Part shown: piece by piece, positions 25,301 to 36,800 of the stretch
How the letters are laid out: every line of letters starts with the position of its first letter
How positions within the stretch are numbered: the stretch's first letter is position 1
NCBI GenBank assembly: GCA_017506865.1
Contig: JAFCMP010000550.1
Span: 124,001 to 188,000, forward strand
Length of the DNA: 64,000 bases
Direction: 5' to 3'
Source: Tribonema minus
Lineage: Eukaryota; Sar; Xanthophyceae; Tribonematales; Tribonemataceae
Notes under the pieces: generated by a model
Told to the model about the DNA's origin: nothing
What the model saw: the letters and a program-made list of their open reading frames with translations, nothing else
Databases searched by the model: none
Made by a program: the position numbers and the translations under genes

Positions 25301-26149
25301 GCAGCAGCGCATGAGCTGAGCGATACCTCATTGTCACTGCTACCTGACCTTCCTTAAGTGCAACATGGCAACGCTGCAGGTGCTGTTGCAACCTTCCCTA
25401 TATTCACAACTAGGGTTGCCAAAACCGTACCTTTTTTACAAATATACTCCGTAAATCGTACCGCAATTTGACCGTAAACTCCTGCCTATTGAGGTTTTGG
25501 AGAACTTCGATACCATTTTTGCGTCTGGCACAGTAAGCCCAAGATAAACCTCAGGGCACCCGAAGCTGTGGTCAAGATCAGCATGGTTTACGCTACAAAT
25601 ACCGTTGATCGTATTTTTCAATAATACCGTTTTGGCAACCCTATTCACAACCACAGCAAACACCACCATGCATTCTGCCTCCTCCTCACCACATGACAGG
25701 CAGCTCGCATGGCAGCAGATGCCGATGCCGCGCGCAGCGCAGCGCGTGCCGCCGAAGCCGACGCTGCACACAGCCGCCAGCAGGTGCAACGCCTGCAGAC
25801 CGATCTCGCAGCAGCGGTAGCGGCAGCCGCAGCGGCAGCAGCCGCGCAGTTGCAACCTGCGCAGCCCGCGGCAGCACCGCCGCCGGCGCCGCCGCCGCAG
25901 CCAAAAGCGGCAGCAGCAGCGACCGTGCACGCCAACGGCAGCAGCGCCGCTGCGCGCTGGGACGAGGCGATGCGCGAAGAGCACGAGGACCTGCTGGCGA
26001 TGCTGGCGCAGGTGGAGCTGGTACAGTCGCATCTGGCGGCGGCGCTGCGCGAGCGCGGCGGCGAGGAGGCGCTGAGCGCTGCCCTGGCGCGCGCGCGGCG
26101 CAGCGCGGAGGAGCGCTACGGCGCGTACGTCGAGTACGACGGCAGCTAG
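15115..26149 (+). CDS. USO1: General vesicular transport factor p115/Uso1-type tethering protein
   Basis: Eleven exons: 15115-15324, 15478-15864, 16577-16813, 17253-17549, 18052-18189, 18857-19639, 20443-21202, 21774-21973, 22610-22852, 24342-24572 and 25700-26149 (stop TAG 26147). All junctions keep frame; about 1311 residues. The family tethers COPII vesicles to the cis-Golgi through an armadillo-like head and a coiled-coil tail. Head evidence: DRREAVRAEGVLLLRAL in exon 2, LVADCLEACAAVL in exon 3, PLMACVLLWLEDA and LLQFLCQWLFGCPAAVAELL in exon 6, LRGLACLVLGVALVF in exon 7. From about residue 800 on, Ala/Glu/Arg/Leu-rich sequence predicts a long coiled coil. The C-terminus is basic then acidic (EERYGAYVEYDGS). 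Exon 3 could instead begin at 16460, which would add a 39-residue poly-Leu stretch translated from CTG repeats. Exons 6 and 7 carry long Gly/Ser and Ala insertions. Exon 10 has in-frame alternative acceptors (see repeat entry). Confidence 0.88.
16287..16378 (+). repeat. (CTG)n array, about 30 uninterrupted units
   Basis: A pure CTG tract in p115 intron 2. A second, interrupted CTG/CCG block follows at about 16470-16565, directly before the preferred acceptor at 16576. The second block is either the pyrimidine-rich end of the intron or, with the acceptor at 16459, coding poly-Leu. Confidence 0.95.
17576..17780 (+). repeat. 102-bp direct tandem repeat in p115 intron 4
   Basis: Two nearly identical copies begin at about 17576 and 17678 (gagtgcgtgcggtgcgcgtg), with a weak third start near 17780. 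The unit contains an acceptor-like ctgcag followed by an open stretch (ECVLLCLERLGG), but flanking exons 4 and 5 already join in phase to match the family. I read it as intron. Confidence 0.8.
18625..18642 (+). repeat. Interstitial CCCTAA telomere-like tract
   Basis: Three CCTAAC units inside p115 intron 5. The tract is short and internal, so it is not a chromosome end. Confidence 0.8.
22853..23460 (+). repeat. Degenerate repeats in p115 intron 9 resembling exon 9 end
   Basis: Three segments (about 23105-23165, 23285-23350, 23395-23445) share a gcgg/gtgtgcgga/aacgctgcagtggcag pattern that resembles the end of exon 9 (gtctgcggacggcgctgctg, donor at 22853). They are interleaved with repeats of tatgtagcaat. 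Similarity is patchy and the sequence is low-complexity, so echo origin is plausible but unproven. Confidence 0.35.
23875..24360 (+). repeat. Four acceptor-edge echoes of p115 exon 10, two in frame
   Basis: Acceptor plus exon start (CAG/GCGGAGGCTCAGTGGGCGC) occurs at 23875, 23970, 24126 and 24234 before the true exon start at 24342. The last two periods are 108 bp, or 36 codons. From 24126 the frame is open through 24234 and 24342 into the real exon. From 23970 it hits a stop at 24111-24113, and 23875 is out of frame. Use of 24126 or 24234 would add 72 or 36 residues beginning AEAQWALRLGHTFPTTCP. Confidence 0.85.
24819..25080. repeat. 132-bp direct tandem repeat in last p115 intron
   Basis: Near-identical copies start at 24819 and 24951 (ttgccacaaaggctgccc), with a third partial start near 25070. 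The unit shows no similarity to the flanking exons, so it is unlike the exon-edge echoes. Confidence 0.85.
25411..25641. mobile_element. 231-bp MITE with terminal inverted repeats and 10-bp target duplication
   Basis: The left end reads tagggttgccaaaac and the right end reads gttttggcaaccc followed by ta, a nearly perfect 13-15 bp inverted pair. The element is flanked on both sides by the identical decamer tattcacaac (25401-25410 and 25642-25651). The interior is AT-rich with no coding frame. A 9-11 bp duplication is typical of Mutator-like elements, so a MULE-derived MITE is the best guess. It sits in the last p115 intron, about 50 bp before the final acceptor. Confidence 0.85.
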
Positions 26150-27888
26150 CGATTCGAGCGCTGCTGCGGCTTTATCGTGCAGCATGCGCGCAGTCCTGGC
26201 GTCATCGCTCGCGCAATGAGTGTTGTAGCAGGCGCGGGGGTGCGTTGCGCCCATGACATGCGGGCAAGCACGCATGCGCAGCGGCTGCGGTAGCGCGTGC
26301 GGGGCTCAGTCAGGGGGAGCGCTGCTGCGGCGCCTGCGCCGTGCGCGACTGTGGAGCTGGCACGCACGCTTGTGGAGTCTCTGCTGAGCGCTGTATACAT
26401 GCGGCGTGAGGGATGAAGATGCCGTCGAGCGGCGGTGGAGGCGTCGGCCGATGAGCGGACCACAACACACTTTTAGCTGATTGATTATACATAAACACGC
26501 ACTGTAATGATGTGTCATACGGAAACTGGTGCCGGATGTGTCTCTGCATCGCCCCGTCGCATTTCTGCCTTTCACCTGCCATTGGTCTGCATGGGCACAT
26601 GCACTGCCGGCCGTGTTTGGTGTTGCGTACATGGTGGTGCATACGCACGTGTGCGCACTGTCTAGTCGTGTGTTCATGCACCCGAGTCAACAGTAGTGTG
26701 TCACGTGGCACGGAGCCGCCTCAGGTGGTTTCCTCCTACCCTAACCCTAATTCTACACATTCCACAGAAGGCGGGCTACAGTCACTGAGGCACCTTGACG
26801 AGATGTGCAGCTGCTTTGTCACATGGAGGTCCGACAGGACTGGGACTTCGTGACGAATATTCATACAGGAGGCTGGCTGATCAATCTGATTGATCAGCGC
26901 AGCTCCATGAGAAGATTGTGTGCTGAGTGTTGCAGAGTAAATCGCAAGAGGTGCCGCGAGCACACAGGTGTCATTCAAGAGGCATGAGATCGGCGCGGCA
27001 GAACTGTGCAATACTTGGCATGGCAAAGGCAATCTGTGTAGCATTTGCAGATGCAAATTTGTTGTCTTTTTCAAGTTTTCATCTACGTTGAGAAGTAGTC
27101 TAGTTTCTTGACCGTAGATGAGTAGAGAAGGCATAGAAGCAATCAAAACCGGAGCAGCAGAAAAGCAGAAGACTATTCAGCAACTAAGATATTCAGAGGC
27201 TCGCAACATTGAAGTATATTTATTGCAATGAAGCCCACAGCGTGAAGTGGCAATGAAAGCGCCATGTTGTCCAACATGGCCTGAGACGTTGAAAACTCTA
27301 GAGCAAGCCCATCATGTGGGTTTGCAGACCAGAACAGATAACAATTGGCGAAACTAATAGTATGTGCCTCTACCGGAGGACCCTGAGTCATAGCGTGAGG
27401 CGGAGGTGAAGGTCTATGCATAGCACATGCCAGATTGCAAACAAACCTCAACACGTTCTCTAAAGTCTACCAATGTGAAACTGCGAGCAACGATTATGCA
27501 ACCCCACACCCTCAGGCTGGTGCACATGGCAACGAGCCAGGCTCCCTGTCCTGGCGCAAAGTACTGCATACGCACTCTGAAACGAAGCTGCCTGGCCCCA
27601 GACATATGCTATGGGCGCCAGTAAGACACATGTGGCAATGGCCGCTGCGCTGTACTGCCGTCCATGTGCGCGCACGCACCAGGCGCTGCACGCCGCGAGC
27701 GCGCCCCCCTTGCCATCTCAAACAACAACACAGCACCGCGCAGTCTGTTCATCAAGCCCCCCCCCCCCCAACCCCGCCCCCCACCCGCGCGCCCGGGTCG
27801 CCTCACAGCGCAATCGTCACAGTGCTCAGCAGCATGCATACCAGTAGTCGAAGTGCTGCTGCGCCCCCCCCGCGTGCCCCCCCCCCCC
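26150..27888. other. Intergenic region between convergent p115 and multicopper oxidase genes
   Basis: It contains the 3' flanks of both genes, a short CCCTAA tract (26738-26750) and a relatively AT-rich part (about 26990-27450). A minus-strand frame at 27173-27454 resembles nothing known. A C-run tract is found at about 27755-27890. No gene is supported. Confidence 0.45.
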
Positions 27889-30800
27889 TCACAGCTCCGC
27901 GGCCTTGAGCTCGATGTAGTACAGGTCGAAGGTGCGGTCGAAGGTGTCGAAGCATAGCGTGAGCGTGTGCAGGCCCGCCTCGAGGTCGATGTCCCAGCTA
28001 CCGTTTGCCGGGAACTTGACAATCACGGGCTTTGCGGGCGGCGGCGGCCCGGAGCCTCGCCACCTGGCGCTGTAAGCGTGAAACAGATCCCCCGGGGACC
28101 CTGGGGGGGGGCAGCCGCCACCGGGGGGAACATCTAGGAAGAGCCCCCAGCTGATGCCAGGCGCCGGGCGGTTGGGGGGGGGAATGGGCACGGCGATGTA
28201 TGTGGCGAATTGGTAGGCGCCGGTGGTGGGGACGTTGATGGTGTCTGCGGCGGCAGATTAAGAGGAAGGGGGGGGGGATCAGGTATGTGGCGCGGTGTGC
28301 GGTGTGTGCGGGGGGCATTCCGCAAGGCTCGCTCTGCTGTGCGCACCAGAGCAAGCTCATTGGCTGGCCTTGCAGGAGCTCTCAACAGGCACCTCATATG
28401 ACTGGCACCATGATACAGTTCATGCCTACAGACTGTCCTATCATTGTTTAAGTTGGTCGATTGCATCGGCTCGCAGCAGATCTGCAACTTCAGGAGCGGA
28501 AGTTGTATCCTTCTACTGCAGTACTATACTATTGCACTGCATCAGAGCGCTCCTAGACACACACCGCATGAGAGTGTTCAAGTACGCACTTGCTGAGCTG
28601 ACATTGGCTCCAGTGTCTGACGTGTGTGCGACGCTTAGGTACACACTTACCTCTGAGGTTGGTGTCAATTTTTGAAAGGTACATGAAGGTTCAATGAAGA
28701 AATTGGGTCAGCAGCTTGTTGCCGAACATCCCTTGACGGTTCATGCCGACACCCACCACATATTGCCTCGAGTGGCCACTCAACGCATGTGTCAGGCTTG
28801 GTCCATACGTGACAGCAGCGCTCAACATTGCATTTACGCACTCCTGCATCGAGCGGCGCGCATGCACAGACTTCACTCACATCGCAGGAACTCTCCGGGA
28901 CGGATCTCGGTCACGTAGAACTCGCTGTTCTGGGGATCGATGTCGACCTCCACGGTGGACGAGTCGCGGCGCACGTTCTGCCCCAGCTTCGTCTCCACGT
29001 ACAACTCCTTGCGGCGGCCGCTGATGATGTTGTGATACGCGACGCCGTCCTTGCCGTTGTCGAAGAACATGGCCTGCAAAAGGGGGGTGCGCACGTGGGG
29101 TTAAGTACGTAGGGGGTAGCGGGGTGAGCGTGGGTGCAGTGTGCTTCCGCAGCTGCTGCGTAAGCACAGCGCGCACATGTGTGTTCGCGCGCGCGCAGCT
29201 AGCGGTGCTTCCCGACACCAGTCATGAGCAACGTTTGATGGTGACAATGTGTGGGCTGGCTGCAAGACATTGCCCCTGGGGCCATGAGAACACCATGCAG
29301 CATGCCAGGCATGAGTGGCTACGCATTGCTGCTGTACAGCCTCACACACACTGGAATTGTGGCGCCAGCTTACATCGCGCACCCGCTGTGTGCTCTTGCG
29401 ATGCACTGTTTTAGGCTGTGCCACAATGCCACAAGCTGTGTCCACCAACTCCTGGGCCTGGCGCTCAGAAAACAAACAACCTGCCACTCTGCTCTGCTTT
29501 TCAAAACAATGTGACTGCATGTGCATAAATCGCGCGCAGCTGATACTTAAGCTGCAGCAGAGCTCAGCATCGGTATTGGCAAGCAGGTGCGTCATGAGCA
29601 TGGCTGATGCGCAAGCCGCAGCAGACCTCACGTCGTCGCGGCAAGCAGATGTGGCACTAGCCCGCGCCTACCCGCACGTCCACCAATTACCACTGCAACT
29701 ATGTCTGATACTTGGACCATTCATGTCGCACGTGGCGTGCGCGGCCCGCGTTTCGTGGCGCGCACGCCTGCAGGCGACCTGCTTTTTCTGAGCATTTTGC
29801 TTGCAGGCAGACGGAGCATCGCTGACGTATCACTTACGCGCTTCTTGCTGCCATCAATCTGGTACACTTGGTCGAAGAACGGCGTCGTCTCGGCTGGAGG
29901 TGTCGTGCAGGTGCCGTAATCGACGACGGTGAAGGCGTCGGGGGGGTCGTCCGGTCCTGCAGGGGGGATGCAGTAGCAGGGGAGTCACACGTGAAGTTCT
30001 GAAACTGTCTGAGAAACAAGTGTATGTGCAAGGGGCAATTGCCACGCCGCAGTGAGCTGTTGTGTGGTTCATCACGTTGCTGGCATGTTTGCAAGGCTTG
30101 CAATCTGCATAACAAGTACTTTATGTCACGTGGGCAAGAGCCTGTACGACCTCAAATCTGCTGCTCTTGCAGAAGGACCTTCAACACAGCGCGCGCTCCA
30201 CCGCAAGAACGACGCCTCACCGACAACCTCTAAACCTCAACTCAAACCTCAACTCGAACCTCAACAATGCAGCCCCTCACCTGCAACTGTGGCCACGGCC
30301 GACATGCCGTTGTCCGCGTGCTCCGCGACGTGGCAGTGCACGACCATGTTCCCCGCGAAGCGCTCGGGGCGCACGTACACGGTGGCCGCACCCGCACCCC
30401 CCACGGCGAGTGTGTCCACCCAGTCCCCCTTCTGGTGCCAGTCGGGGAGGAGTAGGGGGTCCGGCTGGGGCGGGGAGGGCGTGATGATGAATGTGAACGA
30501 CGCGCGGCAGCAGAGGGCAGATGAGCAACGCTGGCGCGTGTTCGTGGCATTGTGCGTTGGGGCGTTACTGATGTGCAGCAAATGGACTCGACGAGGAATT
30601 CCCCACGGCGAGTGTGTCCACCCAGTCCTCCTTCTGGTGCCAGTCGGGGAGGAGGAGGGGGTCCGGCTGCGGGGGGGCGTGGTAATAAATGTGAATATAA
30701 CGTGCGGCAGCAGGGGGGCAGATGAGCGATGCTGATGCGGGCTGGTGGCAGTGTGTAGTGGGATGTCAGTTGTGTGCAACCCATAGACGCGATGAGAAAT

Positions 30801-33800
30801 GCGCACGCACGCACCCGCGCAGCGGCGAGAGCTGCTGAGCCGGAGTCTTGCATGCTGATGGCATGGTGGTGCTGGGAGTCAAAAGCACAACGATGAAGAT
30901 GGGTGACGCGCGGCAACAACGGCGCCGAGCAGAGCTGCTGCACGTGATCTGGTCAGATGGAACAAGTTCTGCTGCAACTTCAAGCCCCAAGTGGAGCGTC
31001 GACGACACAGTTTTATCTCTAGTTACACAATCACTCTCAGGTCCCGGTCATAGCAAGAACCGCTGTTGAGGCGCTACCATCAATTAAGCTACAAGACGCG
31101 GCCTCTCTGCTGCACTACTGCTTGTTTGCAACGCCTGCCAAAACCACATGCGGGTTGAGGTCGTTGCGCAGCTACAGCAGCGCTACGCACTGCGCTGACT
31201 AAGCGGGCAACAGCGAAGCTCGCGTGCGCAGTCATAGCGACTGTGTGCGTTCTGCCTTGTGACACTGTTGCGCAATACAACTCAAAGCAGATGAATTCCG
31301 CTGCACGTGCTGCAGCGCTCGGTGGAGCGCGCTGCTGAGCACTGAGGCCTGGAAGGCATATGATATGAGGAACGCTCAGTACACGCAGCGCAGCGCGTGC
31401 GCGACACGGCGGAGCGCGGCACTGCCATGCCATCTGCTGCACATCATGTGTGTGCGTCACTGCGCCGCCAGGTGACTACAGTTGATAGATAAATAGCGCT
31501 CCAAGGGTATGCAGGTAATTTGCACGTTGACCCGCCATGCATGCCTAACCCTAACCCTAACCTTAAGATGAAGTAGGGCTGACCAGACGGCGATTCGGCT
31601 GCAGCGGCGGTATGTGTGCTTCACCGCACTGCAATTATGGCGGTGACTTCATCAGTGGTGACGGACGATCTCTGAATTGAGCAATGCGTGCTTTCTTTCT
31701 CTTTGGTTTGAGGGCTCACAGCGCTGCCCTGCCGTAACGTTCACCGTTGTCACAGCCTCATTGTGTAGCGTGGGCAACCCCGAGACTTTCGCGACCTACT
31801 CGCTTCATAACGGTCACCAGTGCGCGGTTCACACACCAAAAGGGCATATTGGCAGCAGCTACGCAGCACGCAGACAAATAGGGGCACCACTTCTGCAAGA
31901 ATGTCTGTGCAGCAGGTACCTCAGAGCAAGTTCCAGGTGACTACATGAATGCATTCGACAGTTTGCTTCTCCTGATGCCCTCAAGAGATCGCAACAAAGA
32001 TGCTGACACAGTAACTTCAACTTCCAAAGCATACTGCAGATAAGGCGTATAATGACAATACACGCTGCCACGGGCTGCTGCGGCCAGCAGTACCCACATT
32101 CCACTCCTGCCCCCCCCACAATTGAACCCTACTTAGCGCGCCCAAACCCCAGACGCACCTGCTGCGTCGAGTCGACCGCGCCCAGCAGCATGTGGTTCAC
32201 GTGCGTGTGCATCGGGTGGGCTGTGGAGTACGTCACCGTCCACTTCTCCGGCACGTTGAGCGTCATCGCATACTTGTCCAGGGCGCCCGCGACGCCAAAT
32301 GCGAAGAACGCTTCCTTGATCTTCAAGTTGGCGGCGGTTTCGGGGATGTCTGTGAGGTACGCGGGGCGGCAGGGGGTCCACGGGGTTGCCACGAGATCCT
32401 TCGCCTTGGGGCGCTTGCTCGGGTACACGGCGATGGTGCCCAAGACCTGCCGTGGGGGGGGGAGGGGGGGGGGGGGGTAGGGGTGAGGGGTCGAGGGAAG
32501 GAGGGGAGGATTGGGTGAGAACATGAACCTGAGCAGTGCAATACCTGCGGTCGCTTGAGAGGGGGTAGATTGTCATGGCATGGGGGGGGGGGGGGGGGGG
32601 GGGCATACGTGGAGAAAGGGGGGGGAGGAAGGAGGGGAGGGCTGAGTGGGAACAATGAATCTGGGCAGTCCGCCACCTGCCACTACTTGAGAGCGGGTCG
32701 ATGGTCATGGCATGAGCAGCGCGGGGGGAGGCAACTTGTGTAGGAGCACTGCCACAAGCCTGGGCGGACGTGAGGCGTCAGCGCTGTCGTGGTGGAGTGG
32801 CAGTGCCCGCAGGGCGGCGCGGACAGTGGTGGTGTTGACAGTAACGTTGAGCAACCCACACAACATGGTGAAGGCTGAAGTCTTGGCTTCATACTCGCTG
32901 AGCTGCACACGGGCACACGCGCCGCGCTGAAGCCAGTGGCAGCAAATCTACGCAAGTTTTGTGCTCAGCGCCTGTTCTTCAACTCCACAGGCAACGGGTG
33001 CGAGCCGCGCACCCCTTCTGGCACCGGACCAGAGCGCGCGGCAACTCCATCCCCAATTCTATTTGAAGTTGCAACCCTACGTGTCGCCCTCTCACGCACC
33101 GACGCCGTGACGCCCAGGCAGACACCTACTTCAACTTCACGCCTAAAGGGGGTGCAAACCGCGCACCCCTGCCGGCACCAGACCGGAGTGCGGCAACACC
33201 ATGCCGAAACCTACTTGACATTGCAACCCTACACATGTCGCGCTCGCACGCACCGACTCCACCGGCGACGCCTTGAACGTCGAACCCAGGGCGTCCAATT
33301 GCTTGTACTTGATGAGCTGCGCGCCGGCGGGCGCGGTGCCGTCGCCGCCGGCGCCGTACGGGCAGCGGACCGCCAGGTCCACGCGCGATGCGAGAGAGAG
33401 AAACACGGCGTTGCGCGCCGTGTCCAGCATGCGCGGCAGCTGCGCAAGCGGGACGCCGTCCTTGGCGAGCACTGCCACGTCGCACGCGGCGCCGCCGGCA
33501 TCTGCGGGCTCGAGGCGCAGCACGACGTTCAGCGCCACGGCGACGTTGAGCACGCGCACGCGCGCCCACTGCCCCGCCTCCACCTCTATGAGCGGCGCGC
33601 TGAGGCAGGAGGCGGCGGCGGGCCCACTGCACGCGACGCAGCCGTTGGCAAGCACCGCGGGCGGCGGCGGTGCGCTCGGGAACAGCGCGCCGTCGTAGTG
33701 GAAGAGCCGGTCGCCGGACGCGAGCGCGAGCTTCGCGAGGTTGCCAAAGTGCAGCTCCTGGATGACCAGCATGTTCTCGGGGAGGTCCTTGTAGGGCGCC

Positions 33801-36800
33801 GCGGTATCGTACGCCTCGCGCCCGCCGCCCTCAATGATGAGCATGCCGGCGGCGCCGCTGTCCGCCTGCAACGCCGTGCTGCCGTGCCTGCGGAGGCGGC
33901 GGCGGCGGCGGCGGCGGTGGCGGCGGCGGTGGCGGCGGTGCGTGGGTGCAGTGCAGCAGCTTTGTCAAGCCGGGATAAAGACTGGGGATTGTCAATGCTG
34001 GTATATTGGTTGGCTTGGAGGATACACATCAGTTGGGGGATGCACTACGAACCGACACTGTGTGCGGATTATGTGCATGCTTTCAGCTCAAGTGCACTGA
34101 CGGCACCTGCACTCAGCGGTGACGGGCGCAGGTTGCGCTTGGAAGATTACGCAGGTTCGAGTTGTAATTCGTACTGCCAGAGTTGCATACTGGCGGCGGT
34201 GGCCGTGTGCCAGCGCCTACAACTGTGGCCGCTGCCGGTGCAGCAGCTGTGCACGCTGCCACGCCTAGAGCAGAAAAAGTGTGCGCGCGAGTGCGCATAC
34301 TTTCTCTGCGGGGCGGTCACATGATTAATGATGACACACCGCTCTTGCGCTGACGTCGAGGCTAGGATCCCTCTGCGTTCGTCACAAACATACATGCACA
34401 GCATCTACGCAGATGCTAAGGCGCTAGCTAGCAGTACACAACAGGAAAGCATGCTATGCAATCTGCATGCATAGAACAACGGAGGATGGTAGGCAACCTG
34501 CGGCTACATTTCAATCCGCATGGCCTGCAGCTGAACGGGGCGGTGCTTGCACTTATAAGACCTTCAAAGTACACTTCCATACTGAGTTATTTCGAGTAAT
34601 ACACTTGCATTCCATACGTCAATGCACTGGCGTTATTTTTTACTGAATGGAAAGTTCCGCAATGCAGCCCAACGTGGCTCAAACCATGCGAGAGACGCAT
34701 CAACTGCCACCCGTATCCTTGGCACTGTATGCGTACGTGCCGTAATGTCTTGTGTTCTCAGGGTACCGTGTCCTTCTATACATGTACTTCTATACACTTC
34801 AGGTGAAATCGCGTCATACGTGCGGCCAATATACAGCGCACACATGACCCTCACATACGCGTACACTTCATGACCAGCCCCTGCGCACCTGTGAGGGTGG
34901 TACCAGTACGTCCCCGACACGTGGTCGCACGGTATCTTGTACGTGTACGTCAACTCATGGCCGGGCGCTATCTTCGTATCGACGACATCGTCTCCGGGCG
35001 CGGCGCTGCTGACGTGGAGGCCGTGCACGTGGAGGTTGGTGACGGTGGGACGGTTGGCGCCGTTGCCATTGGGGTAGGGGGGGTCGAGAACCCCCTCGGG
35101 CCAGTTGCCGAGCTTGTTGACGACCGTCAGCTTGTATGTGTTGCACGCCTGCCGTGCGCGCCGGTTTTTTTACAGCGCGGTGGCACATTTTTAGTGCATG
35201 CGTGTTTGAGGGTACCGTCAGCTTCGGAGGAAGTTGAGGGGGGGCGTTCAGCGGTGAAGCAGCCACTACTGCCAATGCGTGAGCCCAGGTGTTGGCGATG
35301 CAACGCAATGCCACCTCGGTGCCTGTGAGACAGGCCCAGGCTTCATTGATGCAGTGCCTCTTGGAAGCTGTATGACATTCAGTGTCACACCTAGCATGCG
35401 CTCCTGTCCCACAGGTACCGTGACGTGTTGCATCGACAACTGTTACACCTGGATGCACACCATAGCTCAAATGTTACATGTGAGCAAATTGTTGCTGTTG
35501 GCGTCGGGGATGTGTGGCCATCGGGCCATGCGGACTTGGTTTGCATGTTATTTTCAGCTACGTGATGCATTGGCTACAACGTTGCATGGGCAAATACGTA
35601 CACCAGCGACCATTCATTATTCACGGCTAGTTGCCTAGGTGTACCCTGCATTAATGATCCTTGCTTCACCACTTCATGAACTTATTCATGGCTAGTTGCC
35701 TAGGTGTACCCTGCTTAATGATCCTTAATTCACCACTTCATAAATTCAGCTTGTGTTCACGCGACTTGTAGGGTTGGACTTGACACTAACCAATATGGGG
35801 CAGCACTGCTGCCAGCCTGCTGCGGGCGTCTTACGTACTCATACTGTGGTAGCAGCCTGAGGAACGCTATGAGCTGCAAGGTGCGCTTGACCTCTGGCGT
35901 AGCTGCAGACACATATTTCAGTCTTGTAGCATTCATGAAGGCGCCAAGGGAGGCTAGCCGTCCTATGCAACCGTTTCACATTACATTGGGGGGCGCTACA
36001 TTACCAGTGTGTGATTTTTATACTTTTATAAAATGTATCTCTCTTACCAGGAAATCATTATGGCATTTTTGCCATTGTCGGCTGAGTCCAGCAAGATGAC
36101 TCGACCGTTGCCTGCAGCAGCTGCGCTCGCTCTGGCGCTACAACAAATCAACACTCCAAACAGCTCTTGAGCTGGCCACATTGTGCTGCTGAAAAAGGCA
36201 TTTCCTGAAGTGTAGAACTGATTTCACGCGCGCACTGACCTTCATGCGGATGAGTGGGCCAGGAATCATGCCGTTGTACGCAAATGTGCGCACAGTGTGC
36301 CTGGAGCGCCGAAGGAAGAAAACAACAAACATATGGTGTCAAAGTCACTGCGAGACTATGAGCGCAGTGAGCAGTGGTCTTCTCAGACTGCAGAAAGACC
36401 GAATGCTGCTGGCAGTAGCGGCAGCACTGCGTGCAGTAGTGGCACCTCACTGGCATGCTGCAACCAGAACAAACGTGATGTCTAGCGCCTTGATCAAATA
36501 CATCATGTAGTGGAATCGCCCACTGGCATATGCCAAAGAGCAAATGCCTGATACAAGCTCATTGACAACCTTTGATTCAACGTACTAGGTGCTGTAACAG
36601 TTGCAGTCTGGTGAGGCAGACAGCTACTGTGACAGTAACTGCCAGTGTAATCAATATGCTGGCGGCCGCACCTGTATGGTGACAATTCCGAGTTCAACAA
36701 GTTGGCAAAGAGACCAAGTGCCGCAAACATTGGGGGTCTGCACGGGCACGATCGCCGGTGACACGTTGACACACGCCGTCCAATGCTACAAACTTTTTTG

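Noticed and set aside
26805-26995. Small open frames between p115 and the multicopper oxidase
   Set aside because: Short, without family similarity, splice context or codon bias like the real exons.
32936-34324. 462-residue plus-strand open frame
   Set aside because: Antisense to multicopper oxidase exon 5, which carries cupredoxin domain sequence on the minus strand.
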